A stretch of DNA of 64,000 nt from Macrotis lagotis (GCF_037893015.1 NC_133663.1:2517878-2581877), one strand, 5' to 3'. Counted from the first letter of the stretch, positions 34,090 to 45,667 are shown. Notes: generated by a model from the sequence alone, not told the origin. Translations and numbers: made by a program.

Positions 34090-35020
34090 CCAGATTGTTT
34101 ATTTTGTCCTTATGATTTTCTCTATTCCTCTTCTTTTCAGTTTTCCCCTTTCATAAATATAGTTGTTCAAGATCTGACCTTCCATTCAACTGATTTTTCA
34201 AATGAAATAGCCTTCCTTTGTAGATCCATTTCTCCTTTCTGAATTTGGGATCTTGGACTGTAAGATGCTGTCTTCAGTCCTTGTGGTGGACTGGAAGGGG
34301 CCGCCATGACGTTCTTTGATACCATACTTACCTGGAGTTTGTTTCCTCAGGTTTCTCCAACCTTAGGCTGTTACTGTCTTTGCTGATGATTCCGACTTCT
34401 TTTTCTACTGTTTAACCTGTTTCAACTGGCTTTGATGACTGAAAACTATAACGGAATTTGAGATCTGATTATTGCAGGCCTCTTTCATACCTTTTTTTTT
34501 TTTTTACTGTGAATTTTCCAAATGAATCTTGGTCCTATTTTGTTGAGTTTAAAGACTCTACTCAGTAACCTGATGGCTGCAGTGCTAAATCTGTGAGTTA
34601 ATGTAGCTTAATGAAATAATTTTTATTACATTACCAGAGACCAATTGAGAACAAAGATTATCTTGTCATTTTTCTAGATCTTTATTTTATAAGTTCTGAA
34701 TGTGTCTTGGTGAGTGAACAACCTGACATGTTATATGTTTAACAATAGGCTTAAATTGGATTTTTCTTTCTGGCATTTCTTCTGGGTTTTTGTGAAGACT
34801 ACCTAGACTTGCCGATGAGATTTTGGGCTCATTTTTATATTTTACTACTTTGACAAAGTGATTGAGTTATAGGGTTGTCTTGGTAAATTTCTCCATTGAG
34901 CCTCTTGAATTTTCTGTTGAACCCATCAGGCCCCCTCCTCCTGGGGGGCTCTGTCCCTAATGGGCATATTCCATCAGTGATGTGTAGATTGAAATGACTT
35001 TGTTGTTGTTGTTATGGTTA
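34090..35020. repeat. AT-rich, probably LINE-derived stretch
   Basis: The T-rich composition and phrases such as 'atttctccattgagcctcttgaattttctgttgaacccatcaggcccc' suggest an antisense L1 remnant. I see no reading frame and no clear boundaries. Confidence 0.4.
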
Positions 35021-35024
35021 TCAT

Positions 35025-35165
35025 CATCATTTGTGAGGCAGTGGGGGTAAGTGACTTCCTCAAGGTCACACAGCTAGTTCATAAAAAGTGACTGAATTCA
35101 GATTCGAACTCAGGTCTCCTGACTCTAGAACCAGTACTCTGTCCACTGTGCCAACTAGCTGTGCC
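35025..35165 (-). repeat. Short marsupial SINE
   Basis: Antisense copy: 'tgtgaggcagtgggggtaagtgacttcctcaaggtcacacagctag' to 'ctgtccactgtgccaactagctgtgcc'. It is diverged compared with the other copies. Confidence 0.85.
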
Positions 35166-35816
35166 TGACTTGATGATTTATCTATTTACTCATCTACAGG
35201 TTGTAACCCCAACCCATATGTGATAGATCTTTCATAATTATTTCTGAAGTTGAATTGATTGGAATTTGTCCCCTTTTATATATGTATATGCTCTTAATTT
35301 AAAAAAAAATCTTAATCCTATAACTAATGGTTTTAGGGCTTTGTCTAGTAACAGTGGGGAGCTGGAGCCAGTGTGTACTGAGGAGAAAAAACACCAGACG
35401 CTAACCGGATATGTGGTCTGCTCCTAGCTCTACTCCATGCAAGTCCCTCAGCCTTGTCTCCACATAGGAGGTGGCCTCGCTCTCCTGGGGTCCCTGGCAG
35501 CTTCAGCTCCAGGTCTTCTCTGAGCACCCTAGCCCCACCCCCCACCCCCCCGCACTGGGAAAATTTTCAGCCAGTCTGTCTGGGTCCATCCCCCTGCAGG
35601 GTGCTGCCCCGCACTTTGGTTGCCAGCTGGAGAGGGAGGATGACTCAGTTGTGCGGCATCCCTCAGCTTGCAGGGCAGTTCTGGGGGCCAGCCCTTTCAC
35701 TTGGCTTCTCCGGATGCTCTCAGGCCCACCCCGTCAGGAAGGAGCTTCTAGTATGGTCCCTGTGCAGGTGGGCCTCTCAGATCCTTGGGGTCAGCAACCT
35801 CTCTCTCCCCCCGCAG

Positions 35817-35949
35817 AGATCTCTCGGATCATCCAGCTGGACATGGACCTGGTGCACAAGGCCAACATCCGTGAGCTGTTTGAGGAGTTTGATAACTTCC
35901 CGCCAGGGGCTCTCATTGGGATTGCACGGGAGATGCAACCTGTGTACAG
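35817..35949 (+). CDS. XXYLT1: XXYLT1 coding exon 3 with the DxD motif
   Basis: The exon is 133 bases, with acceptor CCCCCGCAG and donor GTATGT. It completes codon 163 (Glu) and ends two bases into codon 207 (Arg). It encodes IIQLDMDLVHKANIRELFEE, whose Asp171-Met-Asp173 is the DxD motif that binds Mn2+ and UDP-xylose in this family. NFPPGALIGIAREMQPVYR follows. The human sequence reads LDLDL at this site, so the metal ligands are conserved. The exon sits 900 bases after a LINE/SINE-rich tract and is otherwise flanked by unique intron. Confidence 0.96.
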
Positions 35950-36054
35950 GTATGTGGCCCCGGAGATGGGACAGAGGCTGGGGTCATCACAGGCACTTTG
36001 CATGACTTGGGGGTATTTTGTGGGTGTTTGGGCCTGGGGAGCTTGGGCTCCTTC

Positions 36055-36160
36055 ATGGAATGTATTAGACTGTGAGCCTTTTGAAGGCGGGACTTGTGCC
36101 CACTCTTTGGCAGAACTTTTGGGTCAGGGAACTTCATAAATGTCTGTGACTGATTGAATT
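36055..36160 (+). repeat. L2 3' end
   Basis: 'tagactgtgagccttttgaaggcgggacttgtgccc...cataaatgtctgtgactgattgaatt' follows the LINE-2 terminal consensus. Confidence 0.7.
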
Positions 36161-37437
36161 AATCCAGCATTCCTGCATAGGCTTGCATTGCTTTGAATCA
36201 GAACTACCTACCTTTCTTATCTAAGAAATCCTGTGGGCAAATTTGCAATGCGTTGGGGTTGTGAAGGATTTAAAAGAAGGGAAATGTATTATTCCTCCAC
36301 CTTGGACCCACAGCCTCTCCCTCCTCCCAAACCCAGCCCTGTAGGGGAAGGGGAGAGGTCTCCCTTCTCTCTCTCAAAGCTGGCACATGTTCTGCTGCTT
36401 GTTCCTCACTGCTGCCTGCCGGTGCTCCCTGAAAGCAGAGCTCAGCCTGGGCAGTGCCAGGTCTGTTACTGGAACCCAGCTACAGGTTTTGGCAGCCCTT
36501 GGAGACCCTTCCCTAGAGTTAAGACTCTCCTTGCAGATGTCCTCTTGGAGTCTTCATCATCCTCGCCACACTCTCTCCAGAGGGGTCATTGCCAGCCCAG
36601 CTCCTAAACCAGTGGTCTTGTTGCCAAGAGCCAGCAGTGTGAGCAGCCAGTGTTGATTTTGGAACCTTCAAAGGGGTGTGGTGGGCTCTACAAACCTTAG
36701 CCCATCGAAGGAAGCTGCTTTCGTGGCCTCTTTGTTTTTTTAATTATTGCAAATCTCTTTTTACCAAGTCTGCTATCAACACAGTTGCCATAGTCTAGTT
36801 TTTGTCCCACATTGACTTAATTTCCCCCTGTAGTTTTAAAAAATTATTTTATTTTCCTCAGTTCCATGTAAAAACAAGTTTTAACATTCATTTTTAAAAC
36901 GTTGATTTTTGAATTCTCTCCCTTCTTCCCCATCCCATTCCCCCTCATTGAGAAAGCAAGTTATATGATATAGGTTAAAAATGTGTAGTTTTATAAAATG
37001 TTACCATAATAGTCCTGTTGTGAAAGTGAACATATCTGCCCTTCCTCCCAAAAAACAGAAACCTCAGGAAAAATAAAGTAAAAAAGGCCATGCTTCAGTC
37101 TGTTTTCAGACTCCATCAGCTCTGACTTTGGGTTGGATGGCATTCTTCATCCCAAGTCCTTCAGAGTTCTCTTGGGTCATGGTGTTGCTGAGAGAAGGTG
37201 TGTCCTTCGCCACTGACCATCCTGCAGTATTGCACTACTTTATGTTATACTTGGATTAGAGTACTCATCTCTTTGCACTTGCTCCCCTAAGTCCTTCCAG
37301 GTTTCACTGAGAGCATCCTGTTCATCATTTTTTTTTATAGCAGAGCAGCATTCCACCATAATCATACACCATAATCAGACACACACTTTCCCCAATTCAT
37401 GGATTTCTTCCATTTTCTCTTCCTTGCCATCAAAAAA

Positions 37438-37507
37438 CAGCTATTATAAACACCCTTATCTCTGTATAGTTATATGTCCATATATCTCTGTATAGCTATA
37501 TGTCCTT
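37438..37507 (+). repeat. Tandem duplication of ~32 bases
   Basis: 'atctctgtatagttatatgtccatat' is followed by 'atctctgtatagctatatgtcc', within the L1 3' UTR. Confidence 0.85.
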
Positions 37508-38702
37508 TTCCTTCCTGTTTTTCTTCTCTTCTGGATTATAGACCTGGCAGAGCATTGCTTGGGCCCAGGGTGGGCCTCTTGGCCTAATCCCACATCACTC
37601 GTTGAACCCTCCAACAGTACATTAATGCCTCATCCCCTCCATCCCCTTCAACTTCTGTCATTTTCTCTTTCCACACTATTAGACAATCTCATGGGTATAA
37701 AATACCATCCCAGAATTGTTCTAATCTGCATTTCTCCAATCACCAGTGAGTTAGGACAGTTTTTAAAATATGGCCATAGATAGTATTGATAACCTCATCC
37801 GAAAACCATTCATATCTTTTGATCATTTTTCAAGTGGGGAATGGCTTTTATCTTATATAAATTTGTCTCAGTGCTCTTATTCCAAAATCCCCCCCCCAGT
37901 TACTATTGCTACCTGTATTTCCCTCTATCCTGATCCTCTCACCCCTATTTATTCTATTCTCTCTCTCTCTCCTTTCACCCTGTCCCTCCTAAAAAGTGTT
38001 TTGCATCTGAGCTCTCCCCCTGCCTCCTTTCTGCCATCCCTTCTCCTCCTCCTTCTCCAGGTTAGACAGATGTCTGTACCCCTTAGAATGTGTCTGGTAT
38101 TCCCTCTTTGAGCCAACTCCAGTGCAAGTAAGGCTCACTCTGTCCCCCTCACCTCCCCTTCTCCCCTTTCACTGCAAAAGCTTTTTCTTATCTCATTTAT
38201 GTGAAATGTCTTGTTCTCTTCCACCTCCCCTTTGTCTCCTAGGATGTTTCTCCCTGCCCTTGACTCCATCTTTTTAGTGTGTTATCCCTTAGTTTTTAAC
38301 TCCCTCCTGGGCCTTCTTCCATAGCAACTCCTTCCAACAGCTCTATTCAGTGAGAACATTCCTGTGGGTTGTTGGAACCATCTTCCCAGGCAGGAACAGA
38401 AGCAGTTTCATGTTGTCCAGTCCCTCCTTTGAGTCTCGTAATGGAAGATCCACTTTCGATTCAGCTTAGTCTTTTCATCCAGAAAGTTTGAGACTCCCCT
38501 ATTTCATTGAATGTCCATCTTTTCTCCTGAAAGAAGATGTTCAGTTTTGCTGGGTAGTTGATTCTTGGTTATAAATCAAGATCTTTTGCCTTCTGGAATA
38601 TCATATTCCAATCCCTATGGGCCCTTAATGTAGATGCTGCCAGATCCTGTGTAATCCTGACTATGGAGCCTGGGTAGTTGAGTTGTTTGTTTCTGGCAGC
38701 TT

Positions 38703-39385
38703 TTAGTATTTTCTCTTTGTTTTGGGATCTCTTTTAGGAGGTGACTGGTGAATTCTCATGATTTCTAGTTTACCCTCTGCTTCTAGGATCTCAGGGCAAT
38801 TTTGCTGTATTGTTTCTTGAAAAATGAAGTCTAGACTGTTTTCCTGGTCATGACTTTCAGGTAGTCCAAGAATTATTAAATTATTTCTTCTAGATCTGTT
38901 TTCAAAGTCGATTGTTTTTCCAATGAGATATTTCACATTTTCTTCTAATTTTTGGCTTTTTTCGAAGTTTTATTTCTTCCTGATTTCTTGCAAAGTCATC
39001 AGCTTCCTTTAGTTCCATTCTGCATTTGAAGGAGTTATTTTCTTCATAGAGCTTTTTTATCTCCTTTTCCAGCTGGCCAATTATGCTTTTCTAAGGCATT
39101 CTTCTCATTTGTCTTTTGTGTTGCTTTTTCCATTTGGCTTAAACTGTTTTTTAACATACTATTTTCTTCAGTATTTTTTTGCATATCTTTCACCAAGCTG
39201 CTGATTTGGTTTTCATGCGTCACTCTCATTCCTCCTCCCAGTTTTTCCTCCGTCTCCTTTAATTGCTTTTCAGAGTCTTTTTTGAGCTCATCCATAGTCT
39301 GAGCCCATTTTCTATTTCTCTTGGAGGTTTTGGATATGGAAGCTTTGATTTTGTCATCATCTGAATATGTATTTTTATCTTCCAT
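38703..39385 (-). pseudogene. LINE-1 ORF1 remnant (coiled coil plus RRM)
   Basis: From 39385 the - strand encodes a charged, heptad-rich segment of about 113 residues (KKDSEKQLKETEEKLGGGMR and on), typical of the ORF1p coiled coil. After a frame break, 38936-38703 encodes LIGKTIDFENRSRRNNLIIL followed by GLPES, the start of the ORF1p RNA-recognition domain. Stops and frameshifts make it non-functional. ORF1p is the RNA-binding chaperone of L1 particles. Confidence 0.88.
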
Positions 39386-39918
39386 GGGACTAAAGTAATT
39401 CTGTGGTCAGATTCTTTTTTTTCCTGTTGTTTACTCATTTCCTCAGCCCAAGACTAATTTACAGCACTTCCAAGGTTTGGGGTGTTTTTTGGGACACCCC
39501 ACTGGGACCTTTATTCCTCCAAGGATATGTAGATGACCACAGGATTCCCCTCTGCCCTGGAGCTGTAAGGAGGGGCCCTGCTATCTTAGTATGGAAGCCC
39601 AAACTGCAGGCTGGATCTGAGTGTGGGCAAACAGCAGAGTCCTGCCCCAGGGAGAGCTGAGAGATTTCTGCAGTCTCCCCCTTACTGTCTGGGGACTGCA
39701 GGCTGGTTTCCCCCAATTCTCCCTGCAGGTTCTGCGGCTGGTGCTCCTCCTTCCATAGTCATTCTGGTGTAGCAGAGTTCTCTCACTGCCCCTTCAAGCT
39801 GTTCTGGTGATTGCTGGGCTGGACTGGGCTCTGTGCCAGCTCTCAGTCCTGATAAAACAGACCTTTCCTGCAGAGCTCTAAATTATCTTGGACTGGGAAA
39901 ATGTATCCCTCAGTCTTT

Positions 39919-40001
39919 TTAGGTTTTTGCAAAGCAAGCAGGGTTAAGTGGCTTGCCCAAGGCCACACAAGCTAGGTAATTATTAAGTGTCTGAGGCTGG
40001 A
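39919..40001 (-). mobile_element. 5'-truncated short SINE with perfect target duplication
   Basis: Antisense insert ('aggtttttgcaaagcaagcagggttaagtggcttg...gtgtctgaggctgga') lacking the tRNA head. It is flanked by the identical 15-mer 'tatccctcagtcttt' at 39904-39918 and 40002-40016. It sits in the 5' UTR of the L1. Confidence 0.92.
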
Positions 40002-40112
40002 TATCCCTCAGTCTTTCTGTGGGTTCTGTCCCTCTAAAGTTTGGCTAGAGCCTTATTTTGTTGACTTTTGGAGTTTTGGGGGGAAGGAATTCCTGGGAAA
40101 TGCTGCCTTTAT

Positions 40113-40125
40113 GCCGCCATCTTGG
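40113..40125 (-). promoter_or_regulatory. YY1-like site at the L1 5' end
   Basis: On the - strand it reads CCAAGATGGCGGC, which contains the CAAGATGGC core bound by YY1 at the start of human L1. A related CCAAGATG occurs at the 5' end of the neighbouring element (41524-41535). Confidence 0.6.
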
Positions 40126-40481
40126 TTCTGCCCCCCCAGCCTGGTTTTTAAGATATTTTCTTCAGTATTTTTTTGGTGTGTCTCCACTAAGTTCCTGACT
40201 CAGTTTTCATGATTTGCCTGCATTTCTCTTCCCAGTTTTTCCTCTGTCTCCCTTACTTGATTATCAAAATCCTTTTTGAGTTCTTCCACAGCCTAAGACC
40301 AATCATATTTTTCTTGAGGACTTTGGATGTAGAAACTTTGACTTTGTTCTTCTTTTGAGTTTGTATTTTGATCTTCTTTATGCCCATAGTAACTATCCAT
40401 GCTCAGGTTTTTTCCTTCTGTTGTTTGATCATTTCCCCAACCTAAGTCTTGATTTTAATTCTAAGTTAGGGTGTGGCTCTA

Positions 40482-40530
40482 ATAACAATAATAATGATGA
40501 TGATGATGATAATGATGATGATGATGATGT
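40482..40530 (+). repeat. (AAT/GATGAT)n microsatellite
   Basis: Starts as AAT units and passes into ATG units with one 'ATA' interruption. Confidence 0.95.
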
Positions 40531-40822
40531 TTGTCCTTCCTTCTTGAAGAAGACCATGACATCAGGGAGGTGATGTCGTGACGAGCACATGAATTGGATA
40601 TGAGGGAGGGGGCTGTGCTAAGTCCCCAGCCTGACTTTCTCCTCCAGAGTCATCTTGGTCCAGTGGCCAGAGAGGAATCAGGATGACTGGAGTTGGCTCT
40701 GGGTGCAAGGTTAAGTGACTGGTCCAAGGTCACACAGCTAGCAAGTGTCTGAGGTCAGATTTGAACTCAGATCCTCCTGACTTTAGGAACAGCCCTCTAA
40801 CCACTGCCATCTAACTGTCCCA
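40531..40822 (-). repeat. Marsupial tRNA-type SINE, long-tail form
   Basis: Near full-length antisense copy. It begins 'ttgtccttccttcttgaagaagaccatgacatcagggaggtgatgtcgtgac' and ends with the tRNA-like head 'ccactgccatctaactgtcccaa'. Confidence 0.88.
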
Positions 40823-41735
40823 AGCTTTGGGGGGTTTTGCAGCTGGTTTTGAGGTACTTTTAGGCAGCTGTGAGTTTCCAGTTTTTCCAAGGCAGTGTGA
40901 GCTCCTGGCCTGAGCTCTTTTCTGGGGTGGCCATAGACTCTCCTTTCTGTCTGGGAACGGTGGGGAGGGTCCTCCCTCCCTGTGACAGTGCTGTCGCTCC
41001 TCTTCTTCCTGGGACTGCAACCCAGGGTTGTGACTTAGGTCATACAACAGGCAAAGCAAAAGAGTCCTGCCTTGGTGATATCTAAGCGACCCATATAATC
41101 TCCCAACCCCCTTACCGTCCTTGGGCTGAGAGGCAGCTGGAAGTCGAGGGCTCCCGAGGTCTGCTTCTGGTCCACTGGGCCAGGTCTGTGCCAGACAGGG
41201 CTCTGGTGCCACCTAGGGTGGCAGGGCTTTCCTGCTGTCCTTCCAAGTTGTCCTTGACAATCTCTGGGCTGAGGCCTGGGAACCACTACCAGTGCCACTG
41301 ACCCGGTCACCTCACTTCCTGTTACTGGATTGCTGGACCTGATCCAAGTTGGTGCAGCCCATGCCGCATCACACTCCTCTCACCCTGGTGCAACTAACCC
41401 TTCTTGATTGCTTCACTCTGTGCGTTCTGCCCCTCTAGGTTGGGGCCCTAGATTAGGGTCATTATCTAAAGTTACTTGGAATGGTTTGGGGAAGAGCAAT
41501 GGCGAGTCCCCACCTTTACTCCCGACATCTTGGCCCTGCCCCCTCTGGTTCCTGGATGTAGATGAGAGAAGCTGAAGCCAAGAGCTCCAGTGACTTGCGC
41601 TAGAGGAGGAGAGACCTTGTGGGTCACCCAGTCCATCTCCCTCATAAGACAGGGGAGTTAAGATGGCGCCCTTGCCCACATCTTTGACCACCTTTGTCAT
41701 CTTCCTTCTAGACACTAGACGCTTTGCCCCACCTC

Positions 41736-41930
41736 TGCCGGTGACAATTCTGATAACTCTTGTTGTCGATCAGTCATCTTGGCAATCCCCCATTTGGGGT
41801 TTTCTGGACAAAGGTCCCAGAGTGGTTGCCATTTCCTTCTCTGGCTCATTTTGTATATTATAACTGAGGCAATGCCCAGGGTCACACAGCTAGTTAGCAT
41901 CTGTGGCTGGATCCGCCGTGGTCATTGAGC
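41736..41930 (-). repeat. SINE with BovB/RTE-like tail
   Basis: 'gttgtcgatcagtcatcttggcaatcccccatttggggttttctggacaaaggtcccagagtggttgccatttccttctctggctcatttt' repeats the layout of 7997-8243. It ends in a shortened tRNA-like head. Confidence 0.7.
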
Positions 41931-43328
41931 AGGAGGCTGGGTCAACTGCCTTTCCTTTACCATAGAAGTGGCATCAAGTTGGTAGTGGTTACTTTGACCT
42001 TGGGACATAGGAGGAGGCTGGCGGTGGCCTGGGGAACCTTCTCTAGGCCTCAGCTCATCTTCTGACCCTTGTGGGGGACACAGATGAAGAAAAGGAACCC
42101 AGTCAAGTGACCTTGTGCCCATCCTGACCAAGACCAAGGCTAGGAAGGGGTCTTCTCCTGCTCAAGGGCCTGCCACACTCCCTGGGCATATGGGCCCCGT
42201 GGGCCTTCTTGTCTCCTGTGCCAATGGGGAAGCCCTCACCTGGTGGGTGAAGGGCTCTGGGCCCCTTGACTGACTGAGCAAAATCCTTTTGCCGCTCCAA
42301 ATTCTAAGCAACAAGGCCTGACAAAGATCTAAATATTCCTCTTTGAAGGTCTGTGATGATCTGGGACCAAGTGACTTATCTGATCAATAATTGAAGAGTC
42401 TCCAAGTATGACCATCAGCTGAGATGCACTGGTAGAAGGACCCAGAGTCTGACCCCAGGAAGACGAGAGATGAGAGACCAGAGACAACCCTGAAAGGGAT
42501 GGACCAGGAGGCATCAATGGAGGGGGCCAGAGAGTCAGAGGAGGCACCCCAGGATTGGCGGCTTGACTGAGGCGAGCTGAACACAGGGAGGATGAGCCCG
42601 GGCTGGTAGAGGCCTATGCCACGCATTGTGCCCTCTTCAGGACATGCAGAAGCACCCAAGAGAGAACAAGGAAGGGCACAGTTCTGGAGTTTGAGCCCCC
42701 CAAGCTCCCTGGGCCCATCAGTGAATCTGAGGCACTTATTAATTCTGAGTTTGCTTTAAGGTATGCATCCTGTAGTGACCTCCCTAGTTCTTGTGGTTGA
42801 GTGCATGTAAGCCCTGGCAATGGTTGGATATTTAAGTAGAGGCATGTCGCTAGGGCTTGAGAGGCTAGAGTGGCGTGAAAGGGGAGAGGTTGGTGCCCGG
42901 GTCCCCGAGACTGGATGTCAGGAGAATCTTCCCAACAACTGAGTGACCTCAAGCCTCACGGGCTGCCTCTGGGGGCTCTGCGGCTCTCTTCTCATTGGGA
43001 TTGCTTTGGGGTCTGACAAGAGTCAGCAAAGCAAAAGCCTGGCTTTCACCCAAGTTGGCCTCTGACCAGAGGCTCTGGCACTCCTGCCCTCCCTGGGACC
43101 GCCAAGGGGTGGCTGGGGTCTGGAGGACATGGCCTCCCTGGTGACTCCCGTCTCCTTGGATCTCTGGAGGGCATCTCCTTTAGCAGCCCCCTGGAGCCCT
43201 CTTGCAGGGGCTGGTGCAGAGTGCCAGCCCTCCACCTCCAAGGTCCTCACCTTCATAATGTGTGAGGTAGGGACGGGTCAGATGAGCGAGGTCATCTTTA
43301 TGAAACTCAGAATAGAGCTGATAGCACA

Positions 43329-43330
<2 letters not shown>

Positions 43331-43378
<48 letters not shown>
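43331..43378 (+). repeat. (TG)n microsatellite
   Basis: About 24 uninterrupted units. Confidence 0.98.
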
Positions 43379-43381
<3 letters not shown>

Positions 43382-44819
43382 ATGTGTGTGACAGTGTGTC
43401 TGTGAGTGTGAGACGTGAGATGAGCCCTAGATGCCAGAGAAGGACGAGCTGCCCGCTCCCGTGCCTCTGCATCCTCCAACCCGGTAGACTTCACCCCGAG
43501 TGGCGGGTACCATGCCAGCCTGGCTCGCCCCAGTTGGGGGCCTGGCTGGAGCCAGCCCCGATCTGGAACATCATCTTGGGTTCCAGGGTGAAGGACTGGT
43601 ACAGAGGACAGGGCCTTGGGGAGGGGGCATTGAGCCTGGTTGTATGAAGTTTGGGGGAGGAGCCGAGCACCTTCCTTTGGAGAAGAGAGGTGATGGGGCT
43701 CTGCATCTTCTGTGGGCCGGAGCAGGGGAGAGGCCTCTTTGATTTTCTAGAAAGGGTGTGACATGGGTGGGTGGGGGTTAGGGGGAGGTGGGCTTGATTC
43801 TGGGGAAGAGAACTTTGGGGGGCAGTTCCCCCATTGGTGAGCTGCCGAGGCACCGGTGACCGAGACTCAAGGTTCCTGGAACTCTTGAACCCAGAGATTA
43901 CCAGAGGGGCCTTGATGGCTTCTGCTATGATTCTCAAGCCCGGGGGGCTGCACAGCCTCTGCTTGAAGCCCCCCCCCCCCCATGGAAGCTCCCCTGTCGT
44001 TCCTGGCTCAGACAGCTGCCTGGGCCCTTCAGGTCAGGACTCATGAGACCCCAATACAGGACTCCCTCCAAGAGGGAGTGAGGTTCAAGAACGGGCTCCA
44101 GATGGGCCAGTCCCATGGACCATGCCCCTGGATGCCCTCTTCTCCACCTGGCCAGGTGTCCTCAGCCAGCCACTGTGATGGTTGGTGATGAATTGTTGCT
44201 CTTGGAGGATGTTCCATCCTCTCCAGGCCTTTAAGAGGACAACAAAGGGCAGCTTAGGGGTCTGTGGCAGACCATAGAGGGCAGGGGGAAGGGGGTCGGT
44301 CACTGCTGGCAGCTGGGCTGCTGATTGATGACCAAACCACACGAGTGAGGGGATTGGGGGAGCCCAGGGGGTCTCTACTCCACCCCCCCTTAAAGGAATC
44401 CTCCCTGGAAGGTCCCTCTGCTCAGAGACCCTCAGGAGGGAGCCCAGCCTCCTCCCAGGGCCCCCACTGTCCTCTGACCAGGTGTCCCTGCACACGGCTC
44501 TCATTTCTCCAAACTTCTGTTGTCCTTCTGCCACTCCCCCCACGTGGATGTGGCCTTGGTCCCAAAAGGGGAGACAGGTACAAAGGCACTGCCAGAGCTG
44601 CCCCCAGGCATGTCATGGGCCCTCTGCCCAATCGTTGACCCTGCTGCCCCTTCTTCGCCTTGCTCATCTCACTCTGACATGAGCACTGGTCCCTGGGGCC
44701 CAGAGCTGAGCTCCCTCTGGGCCCTCCACCTTCTGCCTAGGCGGCCCCCCATTCTCCCAGAGCTGGGCAGAGGCAGGATGATGAGGATTCTCTTTGGCTG
44801 TGTCCCTTCCTGCTTTCTG

Positions 44820-44960
44820 TTTTTATACTAATTTTTTTTTTACTTAATAGTATTTTTTCCAATTACATGTGATGATAGTTTTCAACATTCATTTTGGTGA
44901 GATTTGAATTTCCAAATTCTTCACCTCTCCCTCCCCAAGATAGCACGTCTTGGGAAACCA
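44820..44960 (-). repeat. LINE-1 3' end fragment
   Basis: 'attttttccaattacatgtgatgatagttttcaacattcattttggtgagatttgaatttccaaattcttc' is the antisense marsupial L1 3' end. Confidence 0.75.
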
Positions 44961-45317
44961 CATTCAGACTGTTCTGGGGCCTCTGATGCTCCCTGCCAGC
45001 CCCTCTCATGGCCCACTCTGGCCGGACATGCTCTGGGCCTCTGGGAGGGCCCACTGGGTGTCACTTTGGCCCTCACTAGAGTGGGCTTTTAGCCACACCC
45101 CCAGGGGACCCTTCTTGTCTCCCATGGACAGACGGGAAGATTACATTGGGGCAGCTATCTGCAGAAGAAGAGCTGATGCAGACTGGGGGGCATCCCAAGT
45201 CTGGAGGAGCCTCTGGGGGCCCTTGAGGTCCATCTCAGACTAAGCAGTGAGAGAAGAAAGTTGGGGAAGGGTGACGTGGATGGCCCCCATTCTGACCAAG
45301 CCTTTCAGAAGTAGGCT

Positions 45318-45455
45318 TCCCCCCTCATCTTCCCTTCCTTTTCACCCTCCCTCCTTTGTGTCCTCTCTTTCCCTTCCCTCCTGTCTGTCTTCCTCTCTTT
45401 TTCCTGACCCACTTCCCTTTCTTCCTCCTCCCCTTTCTACTTCTTCCCATCCACT
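45318..45455 (+). repeat. CT-rich tract
   Basis: Irregular C/T-rich sequence with 'cttccctt' motifs. Confidence 0.8.
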
Positions 45456-45509
45456 TAGGGCTCCGTGGGCACGGGGCAGGGGGCCAGGAGACACCAGTGC
45501 ACCGCCAGC

Positions 45510-45645
45510 CCAAGATGCCCAGTAGCTGGGTCACCTTGGGCATGTCACTTAACCTCCATCACCTTAGTTTCCCCATTGTAGAAGGTAGACAACAGTGGAG
45601 CCTCCCTCTCAGACTGTGGGAAGATCCAATGGGATGACACTTGTT
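45510..45645 (+). repeat. MIR/CORE-SINE fragment
   Basis: 'gtagctgggtcaccttgggcatgtcacttaacctccatcaccttagtttccccattgtagaagg' and a terminal 'gatccaatgggatgac'. Confidence 0.72.
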
Positions 45646-45667
45646 CCATGCCTCTCCCCCTCCTTCT

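Larger units (their letters stand above)
6913..35816 (+). other. Intron 2 of XXYLT1
   Basis: Donor GTAAGG and acceptor CCCCCGCAG|A bound this 28.9-kb phase-1 intron. It carries at least nine short marsupial SINEs, several MIR and L2 pieces, two large L1-derived AT-rich blocks (about 16.6-23.9 kb and 29.6-31.3 kb), and simple repeats. Stretches without a recognisable repeat or gene are 9340-9690, 10470-12490, 12660-13860, 20241-21090, 24660-26060, 27245-29570 and 31400-34080. These are moderately GC-rich unique-looking intron, and I see no exon in them. Confidence 0.88.
36840..40140 (-). mobile_element. LINE-1 with ORF1 but no visible ORF2 (half-L1-like)
   Basis: Read on the - strand: a 5' end near 40140 with 'ccaagatggcggc', a ~750-base 5' UTR, a degraded ORF1 (start at 39385), then 3' UTR-type sequence down to about 36840. 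There is no reverse-transcriptase-like part between ORF1 and the 3' UTR. ORF1-only L1 derivatives (HAL1) are known in marsupials, and the ~3.3-kb length fits. The internal order is judged by eye, so an L1 with a deletion remains possible. Confidence 0.65.
40141..41545 (-). mobile_element. 5' part of a second LINE-1, interrupted
   Basis: 40141-40440 matches the ORF1 N-terminal region of the first element in antisense ('ttcctctgtctcccttacttgattatcaaaatcctttttgagttcttcc'). 40826-41545 is its 5' UTR, ending in 'gacatcttggccctgcc'. A trinucleotide repeat and a long-tail SINE lie between. The 3' part is missing because the first element abuts it. Confidence 0.65.
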
